NCBI RefSeq assembly: GCF_015476655.1
Contig: NZ_JABFHF010000002.1
Coordinates: 62,001-126,000 of the forward strand
Source of the DNA: Aquiflexum lacus
GTDB taxonomy: Bacteria > Bacteroidota > Bacteroidia > Cytophagales > Cyclobacteriaceae
Direction: 5' to 3'
DNA: 64,000 nt
Shown here: positions 47,079-56,017 of the stretch, piece after piece
How positions within the stretch are numbered: position 1 is the first letter of the stretch
How the letters are laid out: each line of letters starts with the position of its first letter
Notes under the pieces: model-generated
The model's database searches: none
Seen by the model: only the letters and a program-made list of their open reading frames with translations
What the model was told of the DNA's origin: nothing
Position numbers and translations under genes: made by a program

Positions 47079-48665
47079 ATGAAAACAACCTCCCTAATCC
47101 TATCATTCCTTCTGATCTCTTTCAGCACATTTTCCCAAATCCAAAAAAACTGGGCTTGGGGTGGGGAAATTGATCCTTTGCAAACAAAATATGAGGTTCT
47201 GCACTATCAGTTGGAACTGGAAATATTTCCCGAAAAACAGGAGATCCATGGGAAAAACAAAATCACTTTCTCCTCAGATGAAAAGTTGGATACGCTAAGA
47301 GTGAACCTGATCGAGGAGTACAAAGTGAGCAAAGTCATCATGGATGGAGCGGAAGTCGGTTTCAGGCATTTTGGGGATACATTGGACATTTATCCTTCCG
47401 ATTGTACTTGCACTGAGGTGGAGGTGTTTTACGGTGGCCAAACTCCAATCGCTATCCGGCCACCCTGGACAGGAGGTTTTACTTGGGAGATAGACGAATT
47501 GGATAACCATTGGATGGGGCTATCCTCTCAGAATGAAGGTGCAAAGATTTTCATGCCCTGCCTGGACCACCCATCAAGTGAACCTTCAAACGGAGTGGAT
47601 TTGATCCTCACTGCCCCATATCCTTATTTTGTAGCAGCAAATGGAAGACTGGTAGATACCAAAAATGAAAATGGAAAAGTCACCTACCATTGGACCACAC
47701 AATATCCCATTAACAATTACAATATCAACTTTACGATGGGGGTTTTCCATGAAGAATCAAAAACTTTCAACAGTACAGATGGGACGGAAATCCCGATGAT
47801 AGTCTATGTCCTGCAGGAAAACAGGGATAAAGCCAAATCGCTGATGGAAGTATTGGAAACTTCTGCCAAAACCCATGAGAAGTTTTTTGGATCATACCCC
47901 TTTCCCAATGACAAAATCGCTGTGGTGGAAACTCCCTATTTGGGGATGGAACATCAGACTATCAATGCTTATGGGAACAACTTTCAGTTTGAAAAAATAG
48001 GGGATGGGTACGCCGATTGGCTGCTTCACCATGAATTGGGGCATGAGTGGTTTGGCAATAAGGTTTCGGTCAAAGACTGGGCAGATTTCTGGATCCACGA
48101 GGGATTGACGGCTTATGGGGATTGGCTGTTTTATCTGGAACATGGAGGAGAAGATGCCTATCATGAAAAGGTAGCTTCGGTCAAAAAGGGGATTGCCCAT
48201 GCCAGGCCCGTAGTTTCACCAAGAAACTCCAACTCTGACCAAGCCTATCATCCCGAGATTTACACCAAAGGGGCATTTATAATACATTCGCTGAGATACT
48301 ATATTGGGGATGAGGTGTTTTTCCCCATGCTCAAATCCTTTGCTTCAGATGAGCGATTTACCTATGAAAACCTCGTCGAAACAGCTGATTTTACTCAGTT
48401 TGTACAGCAATATACTGGAATCGAATTACAGGGATTCTTTGATATGTATCTAAAAACCATCCGGGTTCCTAAGGTGAAAGTTTCCAAAAAGGGTAAAAAA
48501 GGGTATCAGGTCAGCCTACCCAATATTGATTTTTCGATGCCAGTGGAAATCAAAACTTCCAATGGATTTGAGCGCCATATTCTTTCCTCCAAACCAGTGC
48601 TAGTAAGAAGTGCAGGGACGATAGAGGTTGATCCGAAAGGTTGGTATTTACTCGATCAAAAATAA
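47079..48665 (+). CDS. Secreted M1 family aminopeptidase
   Basis: 528 residues with signal MKTTSLILSFLLISFSTFSQ. N-terminal beta-saddle domain (LQTKYEVLHYQLELEIFPEKQEI), then the thermolysin-like domain with HELGH near residue 317, the third Zn ligand E in FWIHEGLTAY, and the exopeptidase-type TPYLGMEHQT in place of GAMEN. No large C-terminal helical domain, so shorter than PepN, as in LTA4-hydrolase-like or Bacteroidetes secreted forms. It starts 19 nt after the HEPN gene but probably has its own promoter. Confidence 0.88.
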   Translation: MKTTSLILSFLLISFSTFSQIQKNWAWGGEIDPLQTKYEVLHYQLELEIFPEKQEIHGKNKITFSSDEKLDTLRVNLIEEYKVSKVIMDGAEVGFRHFGDTLDIYPSDCTCTEVEVFYGGQTPIAIRPPWTGGFTWEIDELDNHWMGLSSQNEGAKIFMPCLDHPSSEPSNGVDLILTAPYPYFVAANGRLVDTKNENGKVTYHWTTQYPINNYNINFTMGVFHEESKTFNSTDGTEIPMIVYVLQENRDKAKSLMEVLETSAKTHEKFFGSYPFPNDKIAVVETPYLGMEHQTINAYGNNFQFEKIGDGYADWLLHHELGHEWFGNKVSVKDWADFWIHEGLTAYGDWLFYLEHGGEDAYHEKVASVKKGIAHARPVVSPRNSNSDQAYHPEIYTKGAFIIHSLRYYIGDEVFFPMLKSFASDERFTYENLVETADFTQFVQQYTGIELQGFFDMYLKTIRVPKVKVSKKGKKGYQVSLPNIDFSMPVEIKTSNGFERHILSSKPVLVRSAGTIEVDPKGWYLLDQK

Positions 48666-48833
48666 TTATTTATCAAATTCAAGATATTAAAGCAACCGGA
48701 AAAGATTATAAGCAGTTTAAAATGAAATCCATTTAAAATTTATAAATCTTTGGATTAGAAAACTGATTTCGTTTTCTTGCCGGGAGCCTGCTAGCCATTT
48801 TTAGTATTTTCTCAAACCTAAACTTTAATCTAC

Positions 48834-50615
48834 ATGAACAAGCATATTTATGAATCTGGGCTAATCGGTAACTGTTCCTACATTGCCCATGTTGAAAAGA
48901 ACACTAATATTTCGTGGCTTTGCCTGCCTCGCTTTGACTCGGATTTTATTTTCGGTGGAATGCTGGACAGAAAAAAAGGTGGTGAGTTTACCATTTTACC
49001 AGAAGGGTCTGATTTTGAATCTACTCAATCATATTTAGAAAATACCAATATACTTGAAACCATAATTAATACTGGACAGGATAGTTATAAAGTGACTGAT
49101 TTTGCCCCTCGTTTCAAGAATTTCGACAGGTATTTTAAACCCTTGATGCTGATCCGGAAGATAGAACCTCTTACCGGAGCCTCAAGGATTAAGATTACCT
49201 GTAAGCCAGTTGCGCAAAGAGGAACAAAAACACTTACGCCCAGTATTGGTAGCAATCATATTCAGTATATGGGTGAGGATCAGGAAATCAGACTGACTTC
49301 AAATGCAGCCCTTACTTACATCTGTGAAGGGAAATCTTTTGTGCTTCAGCGGCCAATTTATCTGGTTTTCACCTATGGAAGGCCATTGGAAGCGCCGATT
49401 GAATCCACATCTGAGAGATTTCTGCAAGCAACTACGGATTACTGGCAATCATGGGTCAAGTCCACCAGTATTTCCGGATTTCATCAGCGGTTGGTGCTTC
49501 GCTCTGCCCTGATCCTAAAAATCCACCAATATGAGGACACCGGTGCCATCATAGCCGCCTCCACCACATCCCTTCCGGAGTCTCCAGGCTCCACAAGGAA
49601 TTGGGATTACCGATATTGTTGGATAAGGGACAGTTATTATACCCTAACTTCTTTTAATGGTGTTGGTCACTTTGAAGAGCTCGAGAAATATTTTGAATTC
49701 ATCCAAAACCTGCCGACAGGTGCAGATGGAAGATATCAACCACTTTATTCTATTACAGGAGAGAGTTTGTTGATTGAAGAAATCTCTGATTTGGAGGGTT
49801 ATTTGGGAAACAAGCCCGTCAGATTTGGCAATCAGGCCTATACCCATATTCAAAATGATCTGTATGGACAGGTGTTGGTTTCCCTTTTACCCCTGTATTC
49901 AGATCAGAGGTTCACCTCAAAGGAACGAAGTCATTCTGAACCCATGATCATGAATCTTTTGGATAAAATCGAACAGACGATGGATGAAAAGGATGCAGGT
50001 TTATGGGAGTTTAGGAGTCTTGCCCAAGAACATTGCTATACATTCCTTTTTCATTGGGCAGGTTCATTGGCAGCCGCCAAAATCGGGAAACGTCTCAAAA
50101 ACGAAAAGATGTATGAGAAAGCAATGTACTTGAAGGATCTTGCAGTGGCAAAAATAGAAGCTTGCTATCTCCCTGACAGGAAGGCCTACTCGCAGGCCAT
50201 TGGCGCAAAACATATGGATGCTTCTACCTTGCAGTTGATTACCATGGGTTACTTTGGAGATGATATAGAGCGGGCAAATAATCACCTTAAGGAATTGGAA
50301 AAAGAGCTGCTTTCAAAAGATTACCTCTTTTTCCGATACAAGCATATGGATGATTTCGGGGTACCTGAGACCACATTTTTGATCTGTGCATTTTGGTATA
50401 TTGAGGCATTGGCTTGTGTGAATAGGCTGGATGAGGCAGTTGAAGGTTTTGAAACATTGATCAAATATTCCAACCACCTCAATCTATTTTCAGAAGATGT
50501 GGATCAGGCTACAGGTAGTCAATGGGGGAATTTTCCACAGGCTTACTCCCATGTAGGATTGATGAATGCGGCTTTCAGAATTGGTAAAAAGTTGGATCGG
50601 CCTAATTTTCTATAA
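48834..50615 (+). CDS. Glycoside hydrolase family 15 protein (glucoamylase or trehalase type)
   Basis: 593 residues. N-terminal beta-sandwich (IGNCSYIAHVEKNTNISWLCLPRFDSDFIFGG), then the (alpha/alpha)6 barrel with STRNWDYRYCWIRDSYYTLTSF, GLWEFRS bearing the likely acid Glu, and FSEDVDQATGSQWGNFPQAYSHVGLM with the likely base. No signal peptide, so cytoplasmic. It is convergent with a fused trehalose synthase/phosphatase gene 168 nt away. GH15 enzymes include trehalases, so trehalose is the first substrate to test; glucoamylase is the alternative. Confidence 0.87.
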   Translation: MNKHIYESGLIGNCSYIAHVEKNTNISWLCLPRFDSDFIFGGMLDRKKGGEFTILPEGSDFESTQSYLENTNILETIINTGQDSYKVTDFAPRFKNFDRYFKPLMLIRKIEPLTGASRIKITCKPVAQRGTKTLTPSIGSNHIQYMGEDQEIRLTSNAALTYICEGKSFVLQRPIYLVFTYGRPLEAPIESTSERFLQATTDYWQSWVKSTSISGFHQRLVLRSALILKIHQYEDTGAIIAASTTSLPESPGSTRNWDYRYCWIRDSYYTLTSFNGVGHFEELEKYFEFIQNLPTGADGRYQPLYSITGESLLIEEISDLEGYLGNKPVRFGNQAYTHIQNDLYGQVLVSLLPLYSDQRFTSKERSHSEPMIMNLLDKIEQTMDEKDAGLWEFRSLAQEHCYTFLFHWAGSLAAAKIGKRLKNEKMYEKAMYLKDLAVAKIEACYLPDRKAYSQAIGAKHMDASTLQLITMGYFGDDIERANNHLKELEKELLSKDYLFFRYKHMDDFGVPETTFLICAFWYIEALACVNRLDEAVEGFETLIKYSNHLNLFSEDVDQATGSQWGNFPQAYSHVGLMNAAFRIGKKLDRPNFL

Positions 50616-50630
50616 ACAAAGTAAAAAATG

Positions 50631-50722
50631 GAACCACAAAAGTGACAAAAGAATACAAAAGTTACTGAATATCAACTTTTGGTCATATCCTCTTTTGTTC
50701 CCTTTTGTTTCTTTTGTGGTTC
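50631..50722. repeat. Palindromic dispersed repeat (GAACCACAAAAG family), copy 1
   Basis: Left arm 50631-50661 (GAACCACAAAAGTGACAAAA...) and right arm 50692-50722 (...TTTCTTTTGTGGTTC) match at 27 of 31 positions as inverted repeats around a 30-nt centre. Lies between the convergent GH15 and OtsAB genes. A second full copy is at 61571-61675. Confidence 0.75.
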
Positions 50723-50782
50723 AAATATAATTCCCTAATTTTTTTAAAACCAATTGCTTAATTTTCGAATTTTCAAAACCAC

Positions 50783-52957
50783 CTACTCAATGAGTTTTTT
50801 GAGTAGGTCTCGTACCTGTCGGTAGGATTTGATGTTATAATTTGCTTGGGTGTAGGCATAACCTACCCGGATGGTGTAAGCATTTTTAGGCATGGCCTTG
50901 AAAGTGTCTTCATCTGTCCAATCGTCACCAATTGCCAGGACAAAATCATATTCTATACCTTTCATCATGGTTACAGCTGCACGACCCTTGTTGATATCAG
51001 GCCGTTTGATTTCCAAGACCATGTTTCCTTCCAAAACCTGCAAATTATATCCACGTGCCATATATTTGAGATGAGAAAAGAGTTCCCTCATTCTTAGGTC
51101 TCCTAGACCGCTTTCTACTTTTCTGTAATGCCATACCAACGAATGGTGTTTTTCTTCAATAAATGCACCTGGGGTCCTGAGTACATAATATTCCATGATT
51201 TTTCTGATCTCTTCCTTCCAACTATCATCTACCTCGGCATAAAGTTCCCATCCTTCCTTGGAGGATTTGCGCTTCACCCAAACACCGTGTTCAGCAATCA
51301 TATCTATTGATTGACCTTTAAACCATTGACCAAGCGTATCCTTATCTCTACCGGAAATAATGACAACTTGAGATTTGGTACTCAAACCTTTGATTATAGC
51401 TTTTAACTCCGCATCAGGCATAGCATCCTGTGGGTTTGATTTGAATCCCGTCAACGTACCATCATAATCTAAGAACAGAACAGGGTTGGAAGCAGTTTTG
51501 AATTTTTCTTCAATTTCTTGGATAATTTTGGTATCCACCACCCTAGAGGTAAGTTCCGCTTGTTTCTCTTTCACATGCTCCAACCGATCTAGATAAACCT
51601 TTACCCATTGAAAAATATCATACTTCTTCAGACTTTCCTGCATAGAAACCATTCTGGATTTTTGTTCCTCAGGTTTCATAGCTAATGCTTGATAAATAGC
51701 ATCTACCACACCCTGCTTATCGTTGGGGTTGACCAAGACTGCATCTATGAGTTCTTTAGAAGCTCCTGCCATTTCGGAAAGAATCAGGACACCTGTTTGG
51801 TCGGTTTTACTGGCTACAAATTCCTTGCATACCAGATTCATCCCATCCCTAAGCGGTGTGACCAAAGCGATGTCAGACATACTATAAAAAGCACTCAATT
51901 CCTCAAAAGGAAAACCCCTGTAGAAATAGTGGACCGGTATCCAATTTAGGGTGGAGTACTCTGCATTTATCCGGCCTACCAGTAAATCAATTTCTTCCTT
52001 AAGTTCCTTGTAGGATTGTACCATGTCCCTACTGGGCACCACAACCATGATCATAGATATTTTCCCATGAAGTTCCTTATGGCTTTTTAGAAGTTCGTAG
52101 AATACATGGAGACGTTGAGGAATACCTTTGGAATAATCCAGTCTATCTATGGTTAAGATCAGCTTGACATCTCCTACTTGGGTTTTGAAATTTTTGACAA
52201 TATTTTGGGTTTTTTTGCTTTTGGCCTGTTTTTCAAATTTCCCATAATCAATACCCATGGGAAAAGAATCGACATTAATTATCCTATTTTCCGCTTGGAT
52301 ATATCCGCTTTCGGAAGACATTCCTGTGATCCTGCCCACAGCACTGAGAAAGTGACGCATGTCGTCATATGTGTGAAATCCGATCAAATCAGAACCGCAG
52401 ACTCCTTCCAGCAATTCTTTTCTCCAGGGGATCATCCTGATAATTTCATAGGATGGAAAGGGTATATGTTGAAAAAATGCAATCGTCGCATTGGGCAAGG
52501 CCTCTCTCAGCATTTTGGGGAGGAGCAATAATTGGTAGTCATGCACCCAAATGGTGTCATCCGGAGCAGCTTTTTTTAGAATAGCCTCGCAAAACATTTG
52601 ATTGACCCGAATGTATGCTTCCCAATGCTCAGGGTTGTAAACTATGTACTGGGTAAAATAATGGAATGCCGGCCATAAGGTTTCATTACTGAATCCTTCA
52701 TAAAACTGCTCCACGTCTTCTTTTGTAAGGAAAACCGGTGCCATTTTCAATTCATGCAATTCCAAAATGATTTCTGCTCGCTGTTCGGGGTCTTCAACAG
52801 TATTGCCCGGCCAGCCTATCCAGATATTTTCACCTGATTTGTAAATGGACCCTAAGCCTGTGGCCAAACCTCCTGCCGATGGTTTGAATTCGAATCGGCC
52901 ATTTCGGTGTCTTAGGGAAACAGGAAGTCTATTTGATACAATTATGGTTTTTACCAT
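50783..52957 (-). CDS. Fused trehalose-6-phosphate synthase/phosphatase (OtsA-OtsB)
   Basis: 724 residues. OtsA (GT20) in ~1-470: NRLPVSLRHRNG, SAGGLATGL, IGWPGNTVED, WVHDYQLLLLPKML and DRLDYSKGIPQRL. The HAD-type phosphatase occupies ~490-724 with LFLDYDGTLTGF (nucleophile D) and IGDDWTDEDTFKAM. It makes trehalose from UDP-glucose and glucose-6-phosphate through trehalose-6-phosphate in one protein. The fusion is common in Bacteroidetes. It faces a GH15 gene that may degrade the product. Confidence 0.95.
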   Translation of the reverse strand: MVKTIIVSNRLPVSLRHRNGRFEFKPSAGGLATGLGSIYKSGENIWIGWPGNTVEDPEQRAEIILELHELKMAPVFLTKEDVEQFYEGFSNETLWPAFHYFTQYIVYNPEHWEAYIRVNQMFCEAILKKAAPDDTIWVHDYQLLLLPKMLREALPNATIAFFQHIPFPSYEIIRMIPWRKELLEGVCGSDLIGFHTYDDMRHFLSAVGRITGMSSESGYIQAENRIINVDSFPMGIDYGKFEKQAKSKKTQNIVKNFKTQVGDVKLILTIDRLDYSKGIPQRLHVFYELLKSHKELHGKISMIMVVVPSRDMVQSYKELKEEIDLLVGRINAEYSTLNWIPVHYFYRGFPFEELSAFYSMSDIALVTPLRDGMNLVCKEFVASKTDQTGVLILSEMAGASKELIDAVLVNPNDKQGVVDAIYQALAMKPEEQKSRMVSMQESLKKYDIFQWVKVYLDRLEHVKEKQAELTSRVVDTKIIQEIEEKFKTASNPVLFLDYDGTLTGFKSNPQDAMPDAELKAIIKGLSTKSQVVIISGRDKDTLGQWFKGQSIDMIAEHGVWVKRKSSKEGWELYAEVDDSWKEEIRKIMEYYVLRTPGAFIEEKHHSLVWHYRKVESGLGDLRMRELFSHLKYMARGYNLQVLEGNMVLEIKRPDINKGRAAVTMMKGIEYDFVLAIGDDWTDEDTFKAMPKNAYTIRVGYAYTQANYNIKSYRQVRDLLKKLIE

Positions 52958-53132
52958 TACACGGAATTAATAAACAATAAATGAATTTTTGATAAAAGAC
53001 AGATTTCTAAATATAGTCAAAAAAGTCCAAAATTTGACCATTTTTAAAGGTTTTTGACCCAAATCGATAATGTTAAATTGTAGTCAATTATCTTTATTAG
53101 ATTGTATTTCTAACTCAAAAAACATAACCAAA

Positions 53133-53405
53133 ATGAAACATTTTAGGCATTTTATCCTTCTTTTTGCAGGAATTTTTTTTGGGATTCCAGGATTTTCCCA
53201 ATCAGATCCACACGCATTTTACCTCACTTGGACCTCAGATCCGACCACCTCTATGGATGTGGACTGGCATATCGATGAGGAAGGAAGATTAAGGAAGGAG
53301 AGGACTGAAACACGATTGAACCAAAAACAGCTTTTGAGATTTCAAAGTTTACTTTGCTTTGTCACCTCGACGACAGGAGAGGTCTATTGCCTCCAAGCTA
53401 AATAG
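53133..53405 (+). pseudogene. Truncated purple-acid-phosphatase/metallophosphoesterase remnant
   Basis: 90 residues from the ATG at 53133 (the frame continues up to 53070 without a better start). Signal MKHFRHFILLFAGIFFGIPGFSQ, then HAFYLTWTSDPTTSMDVDWH, as in the Fn3-like N-terminal domain of secreted metallophosphoesterases. The catalytic domain is absent. The final ~20 residues come from a dispersed repeat whose reverse complement matches 14067-14100, so the gene seems cut short by repeat insertion or deletion. Its stop overlaps the symporter stop region. Confidence 0.6.
53357..53392 (-). repeat. Fragment of the dispersed repeat that ends copy B
   Basis: On the - strand it reads GACCTCTCCTGTCGTCGAGG, matching GACCTCTCCTTACGTCGAGG at about 14074-14093. 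It forms the 3' end of the truncated phosphatase gene. Confidence 0.6.
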
Positions 53406-54882
53406 CCCTCACCCTATTCACCATCCAACCCAAAACAAATCCCACAATAAAAACAGCCATGGTTCCCAAAACAATCGCTAGATTTTTATGCAGTTCCAGG
53501 ACTGGCCAGCCATAAGCCCTGAGTAACTCTTCCAGACTTATCCATGCAATGATGATCAAGCCACAGATTACACCTGTGATTGCTGGGATAATACTTTCGG
53601 ATTGAGTCAGCACTCCTAAAAGGAAAAGTCCCAATATTCCACCACTGAAAATCGAAGCCAATGCCCACCAGGCATCCAAAGCGCTACTGACCCCATTAAA
53701 TGCCAGTCCAATTAAGATACTTGCTAATCCCATGATAAATGAAGACAAATACAGAACTTTGAACTCGACGGCTTTCGGTAGTTTGGGGAATAAGTATTTT
53801 TTGACATGATCTTCCAAAATAACTGTAGCCGAACTGTTGATACTGGTAGATAGTGTACTCATACCTGCGGCAAATATGGCTGCGATCATCAGTCCGGTCA
53901 ATCCTTTGGGAAGCGTTGAAACAATAAAATAAGGGAAAACTTTATCCGCATTTTCAAAGGATTGTAATTCTATTGGGAGGTTTTCAGGGAATTGTTGATA
54001 ATAGGTAAAAAGTGCTGTGCCTATCATAAAAAACAACAAGGAAACCGGGACATAAAGCAGGCTTCCCAACCACGTTGATATCTTGGCTTCTGATTCGGTT
54101 TTCGCACCCAAATAGCGTTGGATATAACTTTGGTCCACACCGAAATTCTGCAAATTGATAAATAATCCATAGACCAAAATTACCCAAAAGGTACTCTGAC
54201 TCCAATCAAAGGAAAAGCTGCCCAAGGAAAGTTTATTTTGTTCGTGGGCTATTTCATATACCTGTGAAAAACCTCCTGGCATTTCCCAAATGATCAAAAC
54301 AAAACAGGTCAATGCACCTATGATTAATAAAACACCCTGAACAGCATCCGTCCAAACCACCGCTTCTATTCCTCCCAACATGGCATATATTACCACCCCA
54401 ATTCCTGTGGCAATGATTATCAAAGGGATACTCCAGCCAAACAATGCATTCATGGGCAAAGCCAATAAATACATGATGGCCCCCATGCGTGCCAATTGGG
54501 TAAGCAGGTAGCAGGTGGAGGCATAGACCCGGGCCCAAACTCCAAACCTGTTTTCCAGATAGGCATAGGCTGATGGGCTCTGAAGTTTTCTGTAGAGTGG
54601 GACAAAATATTTCACTGCTACAAATCCTGCCAATGGTATGGAAAGACTAAAAACAAAACCGTTCCAATTGGACTGATAGGCACTGCCTGGTAAGGCCAAA
54701 AAACTGATGCTGCTCACATAAGTTGCGAAAATGGACATTCCCAATGCCCATGCCGGCAACCTTCCTCCTCCGGTGATGTAATCGATTGGTGTTCTTTTTT
54801 TGAAATAAAAGGAAGCCCCAAAGCCAATTATTCCAATCACATAAACCAAAAAAACAGTGAGGTCGATGATAGGAAGATTCAT
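53398..54882 (-). CDS. Sodium:solute symporter (SSS family)
   Basis: 494 residues, about 13 membrane helices, typical of SSSF. Motifs: DYITGGGRLPAWALGMSIFATYVSSISFLALPG near residues 30-65, YAYLENRFG, and AAIFAAGMSTLSTSINSSATVILED, the sodium-site region. It lies 23 nt after a DHDPS-family gene; pairing with a lyase suggests uptake of a sugar acid or sialate-like substrate, which is inference. Confidence 0.9.
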   Translation of the reverse strand: MNLPIIDLTVFLVYVIGIIGFGASFYFKKRTPIDYITGGGRLPAWALGMSIFATYVSSISFLALPGSAYQSNWNGFVFSLSIPLAGFVAVKYFVPLYRKLQSPSAYAYLENRFGVWARVYASTCYLLTQLARMGAIMYLLALPMNALFGWSIPLIIIATGIGVVIYAMLGGIEAVVWTDAVQGVLLIIGALTCFVLIIWEMPGGFSQVYEIAHEQNKLSLGSFSFDWSQSTFWVILVYGLFINLQNFGVDQSYIQRYLGAKTESEAKISTWLGSLLYVPVSLLFFMIGTALFTYYQQFPENLPIELQSFENADKVFPYFIVSTLPKGLTGLMIAAIFAAGMSTLSTSINSSATVILEDHVKKYLFPKLPKAVEFKVLYLSSFIMGLASILIGLAFNGVSSALDAWWALASIFSGGILGLFLLGVLTQSESIIPAITGVICGLIIIAWISLEELLRAYGWPVLELHKNLAIVLGTMAVFIVGFVLGWMVNRVRAI

Positions 54883-54905
54883 AAATGGTGATTGAGAGGT
54901 GGGGA

Positions 54906-55838
54906 TTAAATGCTTTTAATTTTGAAGATGATTTTTTCAAGATTTTGGACTATTTTTTCTTTCGTCAGTGCGTCCACGGTTTGTAAAGGTGGAGCGATAT
55001 GAGGTTCACAGATACCCAAATAATAGAGGCTTTCTTTGACACCACAGAGGTAGCTTGAGCTTTTTGGGCTACATCCATAAATGTTCTTTGAAATTTCCAG
55101 AATGAGAGGCTGGATTTTGTTGACCATTTCAAAATCATGGTTTTTAGCAGCTTCAAAGAGTCGGACATAGAGACTTGGGAAAATATTAGCACCTCCGTTG
55201 ACCCCGCCATCACCACCTGAAAAGACAGATTGAGCAAGCATCTCCTCAGGACCTATCAACACAGAAAATTCAGAATTCCCCTTTTTTAGTTCCAATAGGT
55301 TCTGGAAGTATACGCCATTTCCCGAACTGTCTTTGATTCCGATAATATTGGGATGTTGGGATAATTTCTGTACCGTCTCAGGCTCTAAAGTGATTTTGGT
55401 CATGACGGGAAAATTATACAAAAAGAGTGGCAAGGGGCTCAGGTCCGCAAGTCTGATATAATATTTAAATAGGTCATCCTGATCCAAATGGAAATAGTAA
55501 GGAGGGGCAGCCACAACTGCTTCAGCGCCATTTTCTTTAGCGGTTTTGGCTATTTTCAAGCTTACATCCAAAGCCGTATGGGTGATACCGGCCAAGACCA
55601 AATGCTGGCCTTGTGATTCCTTACAGGTGATTTCTATCAGTTCTTTTTTGATGGCCGGTTTCAAACTGGAAGCTTCACCTGTGGTTCCCAAAATAAAAAT
55701 CCCATGGACTCCCCCTTGGGTCAGGTGTCGAATCAATCTTTCTGTCCCTTTCCTGTCCAATTCTCCATTGGATAGTAAAGGCGTAACCATAGGAACAATT
55801 ATTCCTTCCAATTTATCTGATGTATTTTCTGTATTCAT
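54906..55838 (-). CDS. DHDPS/N-acetylneuraminate lyase family aldolase
   Basis: 310 residues, a normal length. Class I aldolase features: MVTPLLSNGELDRKGTERLIRHL, GTTGEASSL, the Tyr in FLYNFPVMT and the Schiff-base Lys in IIGIKDSSGNG. The GTTGEA loop and co-transcription with a symporter argue for a catabolic lyase (sialic or sugar-acid) rather than lysine biosynthesis. Substrate undetermined. It is the first gene of a two-gene operon. Confidence 0.85.
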   Translation of the reverse strand: MNTENTSDKLEGIIVPMVTPLLSNGELDRKGTERLIRHLTQGGVHGIFILGTTGEASSLKPAIKKELIEITCKESQGQHLVLAGITHTALDVSLKIAKTAKENGAEAVVAAPPYYFHLDQDDLFKYYIRLADLSPLPLFLYNFPVMTKITLEPETVQKLSQHPNIIGIKDSSGNGVYFQNLLELKKGNSEFSVLIGPEEMLAQSVFSGGDGGVNGGANIFPSLYVRLFEAAKNHDFEMVNKIQPLILEISKNIYGCSPKSSSYLCGVKESLYYLGICEPHIAPPLQTVDALTKEKIVQNLEKIIFKIKSI

Positions 55839-55937
55839 TTTAGATTTTCCAATTTTGATTTGGTATAAAATCCAATTTAAATAAATATCCCATTAGATTA
55901 TGAAAATGGGCCTTAACTTTTATTTTCTTATGCTGTT

Positions 55938-56002
55938 AACGTAAATTAGTTTACGTTTGCAAAATAAGACAATTTACTTTTACAAAATAAACTTTATATT
56001 TG
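55938..56002 (+). promoter_or_regulatory. Operator-like palindrome and promoter of the DUF4143 ATPase
   Basis: AACGTAAA (55938-55945) and TTTACGTT (55950-55957) form a perfect 8-bp inverted repeat. Related half-sites GTAAATTA recur just downstream (near 56005). TATATTTG (55995-56002) fits the -7 consensus. Confidence 0.55.
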
Positions 56003-56017
56003 TGATGTAAATTACTT

